Shown: positions 9,995 through 22,310, numbered from the stretch's first letter. The stretch: 64,000 nt of DNA from Agapanthus africanus (GCA_030015575.1 CM057339.1:698814761-698878760); one strand, 5' to 3'. Notes: generated by a model not told the origin, from the sequence alone. Numbers and translations: made by a program.

Positions 9995-11171
9995 TGAGTT
10001 TTCTTCAGTTGTTTCTGTTGGTGTTTCTTGTGTGTTCTGGATGCTTTTAATATTTATTCCAGAGTTGTATTTTCTGAGTTGTATTGGGAACTCGGTGTTT
10101 CGATCGGATTGTCTAATTTTGTCAGTGTGGCTTTCCTGATAAATTTGTTGAATATGTTAAAAAGTTCGACCGGATATAAATACCCACTTTTTCCCCTGCC
10201 GGGAAATTTCCAATTGTTGGATTTTTCCTTAGTTTAACGACGTTCTAAGTAGTGCAAGTAACGCGATGGACCCTCTAGAAGACAACAAACCTTAACTCGA
10301 TTATGTGACCGTCTTGAACTGCCCTTTGAACCTTCGGGTTTGGGGCAGTACGGCGTGCCACATGTGAGGCGTTGGCTTGACCCTTCTACGGCTGGACCGT
10401 TGGTACTGAGGCACGAACTGAATGTTGTTAGACTTATTTCATGTGTTGAGTATTATCGGAAAAACTTGGGTGTTCGATTGTTCGATCGAAAAGTTTAGCA
10501 TTTTCTGTTTATCCGGAATGTGATACAATAATTGGAATTCACAAATAGTTATGAGATAACGGAATGAATATTTTAAATCTAGTGGTTTAGTCTCACTTGA
10601 TCGGTTGCCACGGAATTTTGATGTGATCAAAATTCCGTCGCAATCACGTAGCGTACGCGGATACTCGCCGGGTAAACTTAATAGACAGCCTCACTCCATA
10701 GCCCCGACCAAGTGACTGTAGGAGAACCCCGTCGCCGAAAGCATCCGTTCGGGTGCTCGCGGTAGCGGTGTTCCGCCTGGGTGCACTTCGTCGACGGCAT
10801 CAAGGGTGCGGCCGTCTACTGAAGTTTGCGACGAGCATTCGATCAGAACGTCGGGAATCCTGTAGAATTGCCCGACTTGATATTGAAAAGTGTTTTCGAT
10901 TTTGAGACTAAAATGCGGGGTTTATAATTGTTAGGCATGCGATGTCTAAATAATTCATTTGGTCAGGCATGCGATGTCTGAGATGGTTGCGGATTCCAAC
11001 TGTTGTAGTTTTACACTTTCTTTTCTGTGACCGTAAGTGTAATATGTGATATCGCCGGTTTCGTTGCTATATGTCAACGACAATTGGGATGGACATATTT
11101 ACTTACGTTGATGACATGTGATGTTATGTGTTGCTGGATATGTTATATTGGATCGTCGTGTTTGAATAGCC

Positions 11172-11188
11172 GGGGGGGGGGGGGGGGG
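11172..11188 (+). repeat. Poly-G run of 17
   Basis: Homopolymer in the Copia A leader; the same site in B has seven G. Its length should be treated with caution because such runs are prone to sequencing error. Confidence 0.9.
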
Positions 11189-11920
11189 TTTATGTGAGAT
11201 GAGTGTTTTTTTTCATTTTCATTCATGTAAAAACTTGTATGTAATATTCTTTTATTGGGGCACTTCCAGGTTGCGGATGTTGTCACCATTTGTATATTAT
11301 TTACTTTTCCGCATTAGGATAGACCCAAGGAGGGGAGCACAAGTAACCGGGTTCTGGGGTCCAGTGGGAGACCAACTCGAGGAGTCGAGTCCGGGTCTCC
11401 TAACCCTAGAATTGGTAGGGTTGCTTGCCGCTCTCGTAGGGGTCTTGGGGTGTGGGATTGGCTATTCATCACGACCGTGGAATCCGTGTTTTATACTGGC
11501 TCGTATTGAAAACACGGACGTCCTAGTATATCCAATATTTCATATGTTTCTTCTGCTGTGCTTTATCTGTGATGTGATCATGCGATGTTCTGTGCTCTAT
11601 TCAGATAGATGTAGTATATAGTATATATGATATATTATATAGACGTTACTTATATTTTACACCCGTGCTAGCCCTGCCCCGCTCTGCCGTTAGTTACCTA
11701 ACCTAACGGTGCACGAGGGGATATCGAGGCGAATGCGGATGGCATAAGTGTACGTCATATTTATCTGTGATGTTTAGGTAATTTAAATGATGGGATATTC
11801 ATTAATGAGATTAATGAAAGAAAATAAACCTAATTGATGTTGTGGAATCGAATTTCAAAATAAAACAGGTAGCTACAGTTCTTGCTTTGCATCGTGGTGT
11901 TCCTTGTAGAACATCCTGCA

Positions 11921-12119
11921 CCTTATTCGATGAGGAAAGGACCGAGATCCCTTCACCGGGAGTGAATCCTTTAGCAATAACTGGCAGATGCTACAACCCT
12001 CGGTTTGTCTTTTGATCGCTTCTATAGTTTCTGCTTTGCACAGTGATATATATGATATATCCCGCACCTCATTCGACGAGGAAAGGGCCGACGATCCCTT
12101 CACCGGGAGTGACCCCCTT
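11921..12119 (+). promoter_or_regulatory. Duplicated two-hairpin leader unit (Copia A)
   Basis: Unit 1 is 11921-11972. Its first hairpin is CCTT/GAGG; then AAAGGA (11936-11941) pairs with TCCTTT (11967-11972) around the core CCCTTCACCGGGAGTGA. Unit 2 is 12067-12119: hairpin CCTC/GAGG, then AAGGG (12083-12087) pairs with CCCTT (12115-12119) around the same core. Inside the core TCCC can pair with GGGA over a TTCACC loop. B and C each carry two such units with further matched stem changes. Confidence 0.72.
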
Positions 12120-12263
12120 AGCAAAACTAGAAAAGCCTCAAAAACATTCCATTTAAAAACCATTTGATTCCGCAACGAGATCAAGTTCAAAGCGTTAAAG
12201 GTTTTCACAAAAACCAGCCGCAACCCTCCGTCATTTTAGGAAGTAGAGTACTTAGTATTCGTG

Positions 12264-12468
12264 CTGTGTTTGTTGACCGTAGTCAAGGCACAGTGTACGG
12301 TAGCTAAGTGATGTCTTCCTACACCGCATATGATGCGATTAGTTAGGACAGTCGCGTGACTTTGTTGACCTTAGTTAAGGGTCATGTGGGTGGGTCTAAT
12401 TAATCACGAAATGATGGGTAGAGCTTGACTAGTACTTATGATTTGTTGACCATAGTTAAGGTCATAGG
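12264..12468 (+). promoter_or_regulatory. Three tandem covarying hairpins (Copia A copy)
   Basis: Closing stems: CTGTG 12264-12268 with CACAG 12289-12293; CGTGAC 12355-12360 with GTCATG 12381-12386; CTTATGA 12435-12441 with TCATAGG 12462-12468. Loops keep TGTTGACC...AGTTAAGG or a close variant. Confidence 0.7.
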
Positions 12469-12900
12469 TGCTAGGGGTAAAAACCTTTATCGGGAGTTTC
12501 AAGTGTTGAAATTTGCAATGAGATTGCATACCTTCTATATGATAGTTGGATCCCGATACCCACTGCGAGTAATTGTTACTCCTGGGAGAGTTTTGCACTT
12601 TGCAATTAGCCGATCAAGTAGGTGTCTAGAAAGGTGTCAACGGGGTTACGCCTCTGGGAAAACGAGGTTTACTGTAATTAGGTCCGTGCGAAAGCACGGG
12701 GAACCTCCCTCAAAGTACCGACACTGGCCTGGCTGAAAGATTGGCGAACTTGTAGAGTGTAATTAATCCCGGCTAGTCTTTCCTTTTAGGGTTTGAAGGA
12801 AGATTTGATAAAAACAGTGGGAGCCATCCTGATTAGATAAAATATATAACCAATCTGATCTTGCAAGAGCGCACGCAGAGTGTTTTCTTCTCTCTCTCTC

Positions 12901-15700
12901 CAGGTAGCGACCATATCACGCCTAAATCAAGATAATAATATGGATGTATTGACCGAACCCGCTTGTTATACTGAGCTGGGGAACGTTGATCCCGCTCCAA
13001 CTTATAATTGTTATAAGACAGAGCAGGAAATAGGGGAATACCAGATTTCCTATGCCGCCCAAACGAAGAAAGTGCATATGATGCATCTCCTTCGGGTGTG
13101 TTCATTATAGAGAACTGTTTCTCAGTATCCTCTGAATCCTGGGTATTTGATACCAGATCAGGATCACAGATATGTAATCTGTTACATAGGGCTACAAAAA
13201 GGTAGAAAAACTGAGAACGGGTGATAAGTTTCATGAGGCAGAAAACGGGGCAAGTGTTGCAGCCAAGTCTGTTGGTCACCGTCACCCTGTATTACCAATA
13301 CATTGATTCTGAACAAATGCTATTAGATACCGAACCTGATATACAAAATCATATCAGTCTCTTTATTAGTAAAGAAATGATATAATTTTGTATTGTTGGA
13401 TAATGTTTTGAACATTTCCTATATCAAAAGTTGATCGGTTCAGGCACGTTATCTAAAAGCATTGATGTTCTAAATCAAACTACAGTTCCTTGTATACTAA
13501 ACACACACAAGAGGAAGAGTTCAGAAATGAAAAAATTCTTCTTGAGGTATTGTAGACTAGGTCATATCAATGCGACCCGACTAGCTGAAGTTACATTTAG
13601 ATGTATATTTAAATCAGTTTGAATTTACATCTTGTGAAACTTGCCAGTCATGTCACAAAGATAAGATGACCATAGCTCTGTTTATTGGAAACAGAGAAAG
13701 AGTTAGAAAACTCTTGGGACTGATACATTATGATGTATGTAAGGTCTCATGTCTACACATGCCAGGACTGGTTCTTTATACTTCATTACGTTCTCTGATA
13801 ATCTCTCAAGATTCAGACATATGTTCATGTTGAAACATGAGTCCGAACCTTTTGAGATATTCACAGAATATAAGTTAGAAGTAGAGAACCAAAATACGGG
13901 TATAAGTATTATGTCCTATGATGAGATCAGGGAGGAGAATACGTGTGCATAGAATTCCTGGACTAATCTAAAGGAGAATGAGATTTTCTCTCAGTGTTAC
14001 TCCTCAGAATACACCACAGCACAACGGTGTATCGGGGCGGAGCAATCACACAATATTAGATATCGTGTGCTCTATGATGAGTATTACTGAGTTACCTGTT
14101 TCCTATTGGGTGTTATGCACTTGAGAAGCTGCATACATATTGAATTAGGTTTGAATCAAATCAGTGCCTACCACTCCATATGAGATATGGTATGGGAAGA
14201 GCCCATGTCTTAAGCTAGTTAAGATTTGGGGTTGTCCGGCCTATGTTTAAAGCAAAATCCGGACAAGATCGAGGCAGGATCAGTTCTGTAGAACTGGAAA
14301 GGTTCCAGCTATACAAAACTGCAGTTGATGATTTGACAGAACCAAAGGATTCTATAGTTCCCGACGAACCTCAGCCTCTCCGCCGATCTAGTAGGGTTTC
14401 TCATCCGCCTGAGAGATACCTCGGTTTCTCGATGACAGTGGGAGCGAGGAATGCATCATAAGATGATGACCCAACTAGTTTCGAGCAGGCCATCGAGAGT
14501 AGGGACTCTGTAAGAATGGCTGGATGCTTAGCGATCTGAGATGGAATCCATGTACACCAGCAAAGTATGGACTTTAGATGCTATATCTGAAGGGTTAAAT
14601 CCCCATCAGGAGCAAGTATATCTTGCGAAGATTACTTGGTGTAGATGGAAAAGTTGAGACTTTCAAAGCTAGACTTGTTAAAGTTTTTCATCATCGACCA
14701 GGCGTGGATAATGATGAAACCTTTTTCCAGTAGCTATGCTTAAGTCTATCCAGATCTTACTTACCACGGCTACATACCATGACTACGATATCTGGCAGTT
14801 GGGTGCCATGACTGCTTTTCTAAATACTGATTTAGAAGAGAACGTCTGTAAGTGCACAGCCAGAGGGCCTCGTAGATAGTGGGAGCGGCGGAAACGTGTG
14901 CAAGTTGCTTTACAGAATAAAGCAGGCATCGCGGAGTTGGAATGTCTGTTTTGATGTGATAGTCAAAGTATTTGACTTCATCAAAATGGTAGACGAACCT
15001 TGTATATACAAAAGGGTAGTAGAGAGTAAGGTGGTCATCTTCGTATTGTACGTAGACAACATACTCTTGATAGGAAGAGAGTTTCCTATACTACGATCGG
15101 TCAATCTCCTATTATCACTAGGATTCTCCAAATAGGATCAAAGTGATACCTCCTAAATCCTGAGTTTTTCATCTATGAGATAGATGTAATTGGATGCTAG
15201 GATTCTCACTAGATGTAGTGAGATGATATCAAACGATCCTGAGGAGAATCACTGGAAGAGTTCCAGGGTGATAAAGACGACTGAATGTCAGTCACAGGCA
15301 CTGTCTTTACCCTCAGTAGAGGGACGGTATGTTGGAAGAGTTCCAAGCTAAATACCGTGGCAAACTAGACGATAAAGGCTGGTAACATCGCTATTGAAGA
15401 TACTACCAAAGAGGAAGTTTGGGTGTATATTGGTTCATAAGATGAACTAGGTTCCTGCCATTGTATGACAATAGAAGTGTGGCTTAGGCCCTGGAACCCC
15501 GGTCCCATCAGTGACCGAGACATATTCTGAGGAAGCATCACCTGATCATGGAGATAGTTGATCTCCGGGGTGATCGAGGTTAGGAGAGTAGACTCAGAGG
15601 ACAACACGGCGGATCCACTCACGAAGGCCTTTTTCCCAGAGAGAGACTCATATGGGATGGTTGAGTATTAGATACTGCGACCAATGCTACAGATGGCCCT
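12901..15700 (+). pseudogene. Reduced gag-pol remnant of Copia A
   Basis: Only fragments of a Copia polyprotein are visible: a protease-like patch near 13140-13200, integrase zinc-region traces about 13500-13680 (RLGHINATRL), integrase core traces about 13690-13960, RT about 14640-15140 (LLYRIKQASRSWN, VLYVDNILLIG) and RNase H traces about 15290-15640. A normal gag is not evident. The body is markedly shorter than in Copia-1 and broken in many places. B has the same reduced layout, so the losses predate their separation. Confidence 0.8.
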
Positions 15701-15701
15701 A

Positions 15702-15716
15702 GTGCAAGTGGGAGAA
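15702..15716 (+). promoter_or_regulatory. Polypurine tract of Copia A
   Basis: GTGCAAGTGGGAGAA directly before the 3' LTR start. Confidence 0.8.
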
Positions 15717-17913
15717 TGTTAGTTATATGTATGCCCTAGAGGCCATTACTGTACATTGGATGTATATTGTAGTGGATGCTGGAACATATATAGGTAGGAC
15801 TTTCTTGCTCGACATGATAGTACGCTATCTGGTTGTTCTTTATCTTAACATGTATACTTTCTGTCTCTCTGATTACATGTTGATAAAGCCCTTAGGATGT
15901 GTACTCGACTTCCAGGACTATGATGAAGATCATACTAGTGGGGCCTGGGTAGCCAATGAGTACATCCTTCATTGTTCCTAGTCGTGGGAATATCGAGACG
16001 GGGCATCGATATTCCAGAGTAGACTAGCGCATATCTTCTCGACCCATGCGATGGGCGATGGATGATCCCATATCCATTGGTGTTTGACATCGAAAATGGT
16101 ATGCGGGTGCTCAGTGGAGTCTGGGTACACTGAACGAACTCGCCGAGAACTCCCAGATGGTATTATACCTCACGTCAGATGGCAGTTCTCTGGTGACACT
16201 GGTACAGCTTAGTCTGTTGACCCGAGATCGTCATAGAGTCTTGTGTGTCTCCCACTGTGCTTTGATTTCCATCCTACCACGGCTCTACTGAGTTGTGCAA
16301 ACAGGTGGTTATTGGGTACAGTCCCGATTCACATGGAGGCAATGAGCGATAGGAGGGGATTCGTCTCTCCCGGTATTGGGGGTTGATGTTGCGCTATGCT
16401 CGACTGGCCATAACAGGAAATCCCTGGCCAGGGTTGCAGTGATATACTGGTAAGAGTTATCAGTAGTTTCACGAATGTTATGGACCTTACGTCGGCATGA
16501 CTTATCGAGCTATTGGGGTCTGACGTTTACCACCCCTAGGCGAGATATGCGACATATCAGAGGAACAGACCGGACTGTACGGTAAGTGTTACTGGTTGGA
16601 TTCACAGGAGTGTGAGCAGGCTTGCTCGTCGATCTTCAGATCGCTCAATACCCGGGTGGCCGTTATGTTTAGCAGACCGCTTGCGGCTTGTGGATGTTTG
16701 ATATGATCATCATCTGCTGCCAGCGTTTTGACGAGTCTTTAGAGTCCTACACAGAGGTTTCCTGGCTCAAGCGAAACGAAATAGGAGCGCATATGAGATA
16801 TGTGTGGGACCGAGAATAATGCGTGTATGTGATACCGTATTCTATTCTCGCGATGAATGTATCGATTGGTTGTATGCGATATAACCTAGTTATCGAATCA
16901 AGGATTGATTCGATAAGCCGATACAATGGATACTAGTCGGTTATCTACGATATGACCGGATCGTTAAATCATGTGTTGATTTAATGATTTAATGTATAAT
17001 TATGTATTTGGTATATTACTTTGCATTAACTAGTATTGGTTCACTTTAAATGGATTTTCTCACTTGAATTGTGCAAGTTGTATATGTGATATATTTTTAT
17101 GCACATCATTGTATCATGTTTGATGATACATGTATACTTAGTTAAGTGTATGATTAAACTATGGTTGTGTAATGGTTAGGGTTTTGTATTTATTAACTAT
17201 TTATTTATTTATTCATTCTTCATTTGGAATGAAAATAAAATGGTTGATCTTTTTGTTCTTTTCTTTGAAGCTTCAAGAAGGTTTGACCATTTTGTCTTCA
17301 TCTACAAAACCTAACCATTCACTAACCCTAGTTGATTCTCTACATTTAACTAAGGGTAAGATTATGATAAGTATTGATTTTATTATCTATTTTAAAAACT
17401 TATCACATCTTCTTCTTCATCTTCATCTTCTTCTTCCATGAAGAAAGCTTGCTACTCCAATGGCAAGTGATGAAAACTAGTGAGAAATCCAAAACTAAAG
17501 TCTACCCACTTCCTATTTCTTCATCCTCTACCTCTTGCCAAGTAGTATAGGGTGTTTCCTTCACAAGTTTTCATAGCTTGGTGAAGGTGGAGCTTGATCT
17601 AGTGATGCCTCGACGTAGATCATCTTCGGCACGTCGTCGATGACCTAGCCCGTTTTTCCTCCGATGAAGCTGACGCTAGAGCCCAAGATACGATTTGGAC
17701 AGCGGGGGGACTTCATCACGGAGCCTCGGAGGTGGTGGACCGGATCTACAAAGGTTGTAGACCCTTTCCTTTAGATACATTTCCGTTTACTTGCTTGTTT
17801 CGCCTATATATCTAGTTAACGATCCGTATTATGGTTTGTAGGCACTTGAAAATTTTGATTTGTGCATGTTTGATCACTTGTGAGACTCCATTAGAGTGCC
17901 TAGGAACCCTACA
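15717..17913 (+). repeat. 3' LTR of Copia A
   Basis: 2197 bp, same ends as the 5' LTR, about 2-3% different by eye. LTR hairpin at 16439-16472. Followed by direct repeat GTTTG and then Gypsy F sequence. Confidence 0.9.
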
Positions 17914-18030
17914 GTTTGAGGATGTATTCCCGGAAGATATATCAGGTTTGCTTCCCGATCGAACTCTTGAATTCAGCATCGATTTACAACCTGGCGCAAA
18001 AACAGTAATAAAAGCTCTATGTCCATCACC
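17914..18030 (+). pseudogene. Gypsy F fragment: linker into RT
   Basis: Plus-strand EDVFPEDISGLLPDR and then FSIDLQPGAK match the conserved Ty3/Gypsy segment between protease and RT. It starts right at the edge of element A and continues the subject of 7301-7534 on the other side of that insertion. Fossil. Confidence 0.85.
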
Positions 18031-18430
18031 TTGAAGTCCGCATAGAATTCTTTACTGCAGACGACTAATGGACACAGATCGTATTCCAATGTTGCTTTTA
18101 GAATGATGTTCCCTAAACTGACATTCCAGCTGGATACAAGCGACTTAACTGGGATAGCATGAGTTCTTACGAACCGTTGTTACATAAAGAAATGTAATGC
18201 CCCAGTTTCGAAGAGCGCGAATGCAGGCACGGATGCCACTAAGATTGTACCTAAGTCGTGTGGGATATGTTTAGGTATAACAAATATAAGATGGCTATGA
18301 ATTGAAAGGATTGAAAGAGAGTAGGGAAGAGATTTACCAGTGATAACCTGACCCATAGCTTCGGCCTCTTTGACCGAAATAGTGAATTCTTGGCATCGCG
18401 GCACTTTCCTCTGTGTTCGGTTAAACACCC
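18031..18430 (-). pseudogene. Gypsy F fragment: protease
   Basis: The minus strand reads ALFETGALHFF, similar to the LFDSGASHSF catalytic segment of Gypsy proteases, followed by traces of the protease body toward 18031. Upstream it joins the gag C-terminus (EAEAMGQVITG). Orientation is opposite to 17914-18030. Fossil. Confidence 0.7.
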
Positions 18431-19551
18431 GGCATTAGGGTTGAGCGGTTTCGGTGCGGGGAGTTGGAGCTGGTAAAGCTAACCGTTTACGAGGAGCATG
18501 GATCGTTGGTCTAGCTGGAGGGTTGTTGGGTCCTCGGTTCTGGTGGCATGCTCAGATGGTGTGAGTAGAAGACCCACAGATCAGGCACAAATTATTCGTT
18601 CTGCGACAGTTCTTCACAAGATGCCATGTTCTTTTGCAGTAGATGCAAAAGTCTGGCCTGCTGTTGGCGAACGAACCTAATGGCCTCCAAGATGGTCTGT
18701 TAAAAGCTGGCCTGGAAGAGACCTCTCCTGTGATCTGGTGCATATGGCGTTTCACACCGGCAGTCAGCGGCCTGCCCTTCTTCTTCACAACTGCCTTATA
18801 GCATCGGGCAGCCTTCAAGGAAAGTTCATGGGTTGGGAAACCCCTATAGAGAGTGCAACTTAGATTTCAGGGTCCAAACCTTGCTGGAATCATCGTGCCC
18901 CGATCTCAGCAGTGGGAATGTGTGGTTAACCTGTTATGACCTTGTGTTAGTAGTGTTGTGAGTGAGATCAGAAAATTGAATTTGAGACTATATCTTACCT
19001 GCTGAGCATGGTAAACTCAGCATCATATTCATCTACCGACTTGACCCACATCAAGTCTTGCTGTAAATCGATGAATTGCTGCTCCATATCAGAGTGGGCA
19101 GTCTCTGGGATGTACTTAGCATAGAAGAGGTCTCAAAATGTTCTCCATTCTATCGGTTGCGCGAGACGGCACTCCTCAGCCTTCCACCAAAATCTGGCGT
19201 TATCGGTCAGTTGTAACTTAGCAACTCTCATCCAGGCAATATCTGGCACTTTAGCTGTTGCCAGGTTATCTTCTATCGCTTAAGCCCATTCTTCAACTTC
19301 AAGAGGGCTCTCCTTACTCGAGAAGTTCTTTGGGTGCAGTGCTCGAAACTGCTTAACTCCGGGTGTTTCGGCTTCGGGGCGGTGTATAAGGAGAGCAGTC
19401 TGCTGCTGCTGACCGCCCAATAGGCTCTTGATAACCTCAAGCAGTACCGTTTGCTCATTTATTGGAGTTGCAATGGCAGGTGGTGGTTGTAGTGTAGGCG
19501 GTGGAGTATTGCCGTTGCGTTTGTGCTGGTATTATTCGGAGAATCCATCAT
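18431..19551 (-). pseudogene. Gypsy F fragment: gag
   Basis: Minus-strand gag of a Ty3/Gypsy element. The likely start is near 19551 (MDSPNNTSTN), followed by a Pro/Gln-rich N-terminus and a gag core. A CCHC zinc knuckle, CIYCKRTWHLVKNC, lies at 18606-18647, and a second CxxCxxxxH motif follows near 18560-18587. The zinc knuckle and linker style suggest a chromovirus (Del/Tekay-like). No chromodomain or integrase is in view, so this is tentative. It is broken in several places. Confidence 0.78.
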
Positions 19552-19921
19552 CTTGATTATAAAAGATAGGTTTGAATATATTCAAGAAATTTGAAATGCA
19601 AGAAATGTAAATTTTTAGTATATTGTTTACGACTTCATGCAGAAGAGACCTATATGGGCCACCAACAAAACCGGTCACGCCCCGCTTCCCTGTAGACGGA
19701 AACGATGACTTGGCAAGCCCGCAGCATATTCATTCAGAGAAGGTCATTCCCTAAATAAATATAATAACCGTATTGAAACAATAATACACAGTGCAAGAAT
19801 AAATAGAGACTGTAAAATTTTTCAACAAACATCTTTAATTACATTGAACTATCAATATTTACAAGTACATGAGTTTCAACTGGAAAGTAAATGCAATAAA
19901 GGAAAATGCCTAAACATGTGG
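19552..19921 (-). other. Gypsy F leader and probable LTR end
   Basis: Non-coding stretch before the F gag. A plausible LTR end lies near 19665-19675 (GGGGCGTGACC on the minus strand, like Del/Tekay LTR ends), but I cannot fix a primer-binding site. Element E interrupts it at 19926; the sequence resumes at 28098. Confidence 0.45.
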
Positions 19922-19926
19922 CATAC

Positions 19927-21352
19927 TGTTCAGTTGATAAAACTGCACATTTGTATTACATTTTCCATACCATTTTCATTTTAAAGAAGGACTTTATTAT
20001 AATATATCATACATATGAGGGTTTATGTGTAAAAATACTATTTTCCATGTGTTGATATATTATAATTAGCATTTGGTAGAAAAATGTATGCAAATAAATT
20101 CATTGACCAAATCCTAGTAGAACAAAGTCTACTAAAGATTATTTGAGTTGTTGTGCAAAATATTTCCTAGTGTGCAGAATTTTTCAAAGACTAGAATCAA
20201 GAAAATCAAGTTGTTGAAGAAGACTTGCCAAATTAAAGAAGCAAAACTTGGAGACCAAGTCTGGAAGCAACCGCGAAAAGATTTCCAAATTCTAAAGGTG
20301 CCAAGGATCACCAAATGTCACATAGAGACAGCTCCTGAAAAATGATGGACGGCCATGATCATCAAGCCTTGGATCCGCGGCAGGATATTGGAGATAGAGG
20401 TTGAAGATTTTTGGGGTGAATCTATGATGAATTTTACCTAATATTGAAGCAAATGATTCTGGCTTTTCACTATAAAAAGGCACCGAGAGCCTCTTGGAAA
20501 TTTATCAAGCCGACGCGATCACGAAGCCCCAGACGCTCACGCATCCAGGCTGATCATCAACTATTCATCTACCTCCTTAGGAAAGATCGAGAAGCAACTA
20601 GTTTGTAATCATTTTCTACGGAATAAAGTGTAGATTGTTCAAGTGATTAATAAAGGTAGTTATTTTATTTAATTCTTTAGCATTTTATATTATGTTTCCC
20701 CTCTCTGTCTTTTCATCTTCTTCTCCCAACATGCGCGAGTAACTCTCCGCTTGTTAGGGTTCGTAGGATTATGGTAGGCTAATGGATGATGAACATCTCT
20801 AAACCCTTTTTAAGTCCTATAAAGTTTATGAACATTATCAAAAGAATCATTAACATCCTAATCGGGCGCACTAGCAATTCTTTGCTAGTTCCGATCGCGA
20901 TTAGAGATTAGATTAATGATTGTTTTGGTAAAGGCTAGATTTGAACGGAGTTCCGTGTCGAGATAAGGGTTAAGAGTGGGATTCCTTTTCCCTCCAGAAA
21001 CCCTAATCTACACGCATCACCGTCATTCTAGTTTCAAATCTATTAATGGATAAAAAGGGTAACTTTTAATTAATCTTCCATGACTACTAAATCCTAACGA
21101 ACCCTACAAGCCCTCTTATTATATTATCTAAATCTCTAAAATAATCTAGATCTATACTTTTGCATTTTTTCTTAACGTAGATCTAGAAACTTTTCACAAA
21201 ATTCTTATTTCCTCCTCTCTGTCAACACATCTAAAGTAAGAGTAAAAGGTTCCACGTTTCCCTGAGAACGACCCGTACTCACCTCGGTCTAGCTACGCGC
21301 GACACCGTTCTGATTGCGGTTAAACTACAAACACACTCTTTTGAATCAATCA
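19927..21352 (+). repeat. 5' LTR of element E
   Basis: 1426 bp, TGTTCAG...CAATCA. A TATA-box-like TATAAAAAG at 20471-20479 and an AATAAA signal at 20622-20627 fit the U3/R layout of an LTR promoter. Confidence 0.92.
20471..20479 (+). promoter_or_regulatory. TATA-like box in LTR of E
   Basis: TATAAAAAG, repeated in the 3' LTR near 27210-27218 and followed about 150 nt later by AATAAA. This is consistent with an LTR promoter and polyadenylation signal. Confidence 0.55.
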
Positions 21353-21354
21353 AA

Positions 21355-21372
21355 TGGCGCCGTTGCCGGGGA
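21355..21372 (+). promoter_or_regulatory. Primer-binding site of E (tRNA-Asp type)
   Basis: TGGCGCCGTTGCCGGGGA, the primer-binding site typical of Athila/Tat Gypsy elements, two bases after the LTR end. Confidence 0.9.
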
Positions 21373-22310
21373 TACGTGCGTAATTTTTATTCTTGCTATT
21401 TGTGTTGAATTCTTAGACGATTTATATCATTATTAACATAAAACTGCAAATTGCATATTTAACGACTCGTGCGTGAATTTTGCAAGGAGATCTGGAGTCA
21501 CAGAATTGAGGAAAACAGAAGACAGAGCCATTCATCGAGATCCAGAGGAGCACAGAGGGACACAGAAAAATTTTCAGCAACTGAACCATCCACTTCGCGG
21601 CGGAACCGCGGCACAAAGGTGCTTCCTGCGGCGGAAACGCGGCGGTTTAGAGGGATTAGGGCTACAGAACTCTCTGGTAAGATTCTCAACTCCTTCTCTC
21701 TCCTCTCAAATCCAATAAAATCTATCTTCTACAGGATTCTTTGCAAAATCGCGCCGCTCAAAAAATCTTTTTGCAAAAGTTTTTTGATTGGTTTTGTTTT
21801 GCATATTTTAAAACGGACTCTAAGGGGCAAAGACCAAATCAAGATTAGGTGGGGATTTCATCACCCTTCCTAAGCCCCACAAATCACAAACCGAGCATCT
21901 GCATCAACCCTACAATAATTTAAAAAATATCTAGACCAGACTCTAAGGACTGTCGCGCTCAATAAGGACAGAGGAAGGTCATGGGTAATATATCGTTTAT
22001 CCGCATTACTTTTGTAGTGCCTAGGCAAGTGTGTCAAAAGCTAGTGGTTTTTAATTAGGCCCACTACTGTTGTTCCTTCCCACTTACCTGGTACTTATCT
22101 GGCTATAAGGGTAGTACGAAGGCGGTAGAGGATTGATCCTGCGGCTTGTCCTTTGGAAGTTTAGGAGCGGTCTAGAGACTGGACCTAGGTGACCTTAGTT
22201 CTAGGGTTGCTTGTGCATCTTAGGGAGATTTGTCTTGAGTCCCACTTTTTCAAAACAAGCCAATTTTAAATCACACAAACGCTGCCACTTGCACTAAACC
22301 CGCTTAGTGC
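21373..22310 (+). other. Leader of element E
   Basis: Non-coding leader. At about 21596-21650 it has two closely spaced GC-rich motifs (GCGGCGGAACCGCGGC and GCGGCGGAAACGCGGCGG). They lie about 240 nt after the primer-binding site and resemble the GC-rich hairpin of the Copia A and B leaders. Confidence 0.6.

Larger units (their letters stand above)
9742..12900 (+). other. Long structured leader of Copia A
   Basis: About 3.2 kb without a credible gene, colinear with the leader of B. Landmarks: GC-rich hairpin 9908-9994; a block at about 10240-10495 also found inside Gypsy-like element G; a 17-G run at 11172-11188; duplicated two-hairpin units 11921-11972 and 12067-12119; three tandem hairpins 12264-12468; GAAA-loop hairpin 12681-12705; pre-gag motif 12804-12823. 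Confidence 0.75.
7535..17913 (+). mobile_element. Copia A: reduced Copia element, whole from LTR to LTR
   Basis: Two LTRs (7535-9728 and 15717-17913), a tRNA-iMet type primer-binding site at 9730, a ~3.2-kb leader, a shrunken gag-pol remnant and a polypurine tract at 15702-15716. Direct repeats are GTTCG (7530-7534) and GTTTG (17914-17918), one difference. The target is Gypsy F, interrupted at the protease-RT linker. By eye the LTRs differ by about 2-3%, suggesting an age near one million years under usual rates. With little coding sequence it cannot be autonomous. Confidence 0.9.

Noticed and set aside
11936-11972. GAGA...CCCTT...GGGAGTG pattern in the two-hairpin unit, considered as a TPP riboswitch.
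   Set aside because: The ACCUGA-type pyrophosphate-binding segment and the second arm of the TPP fold are missing, and the unit is only about 50 nt and duplicated.
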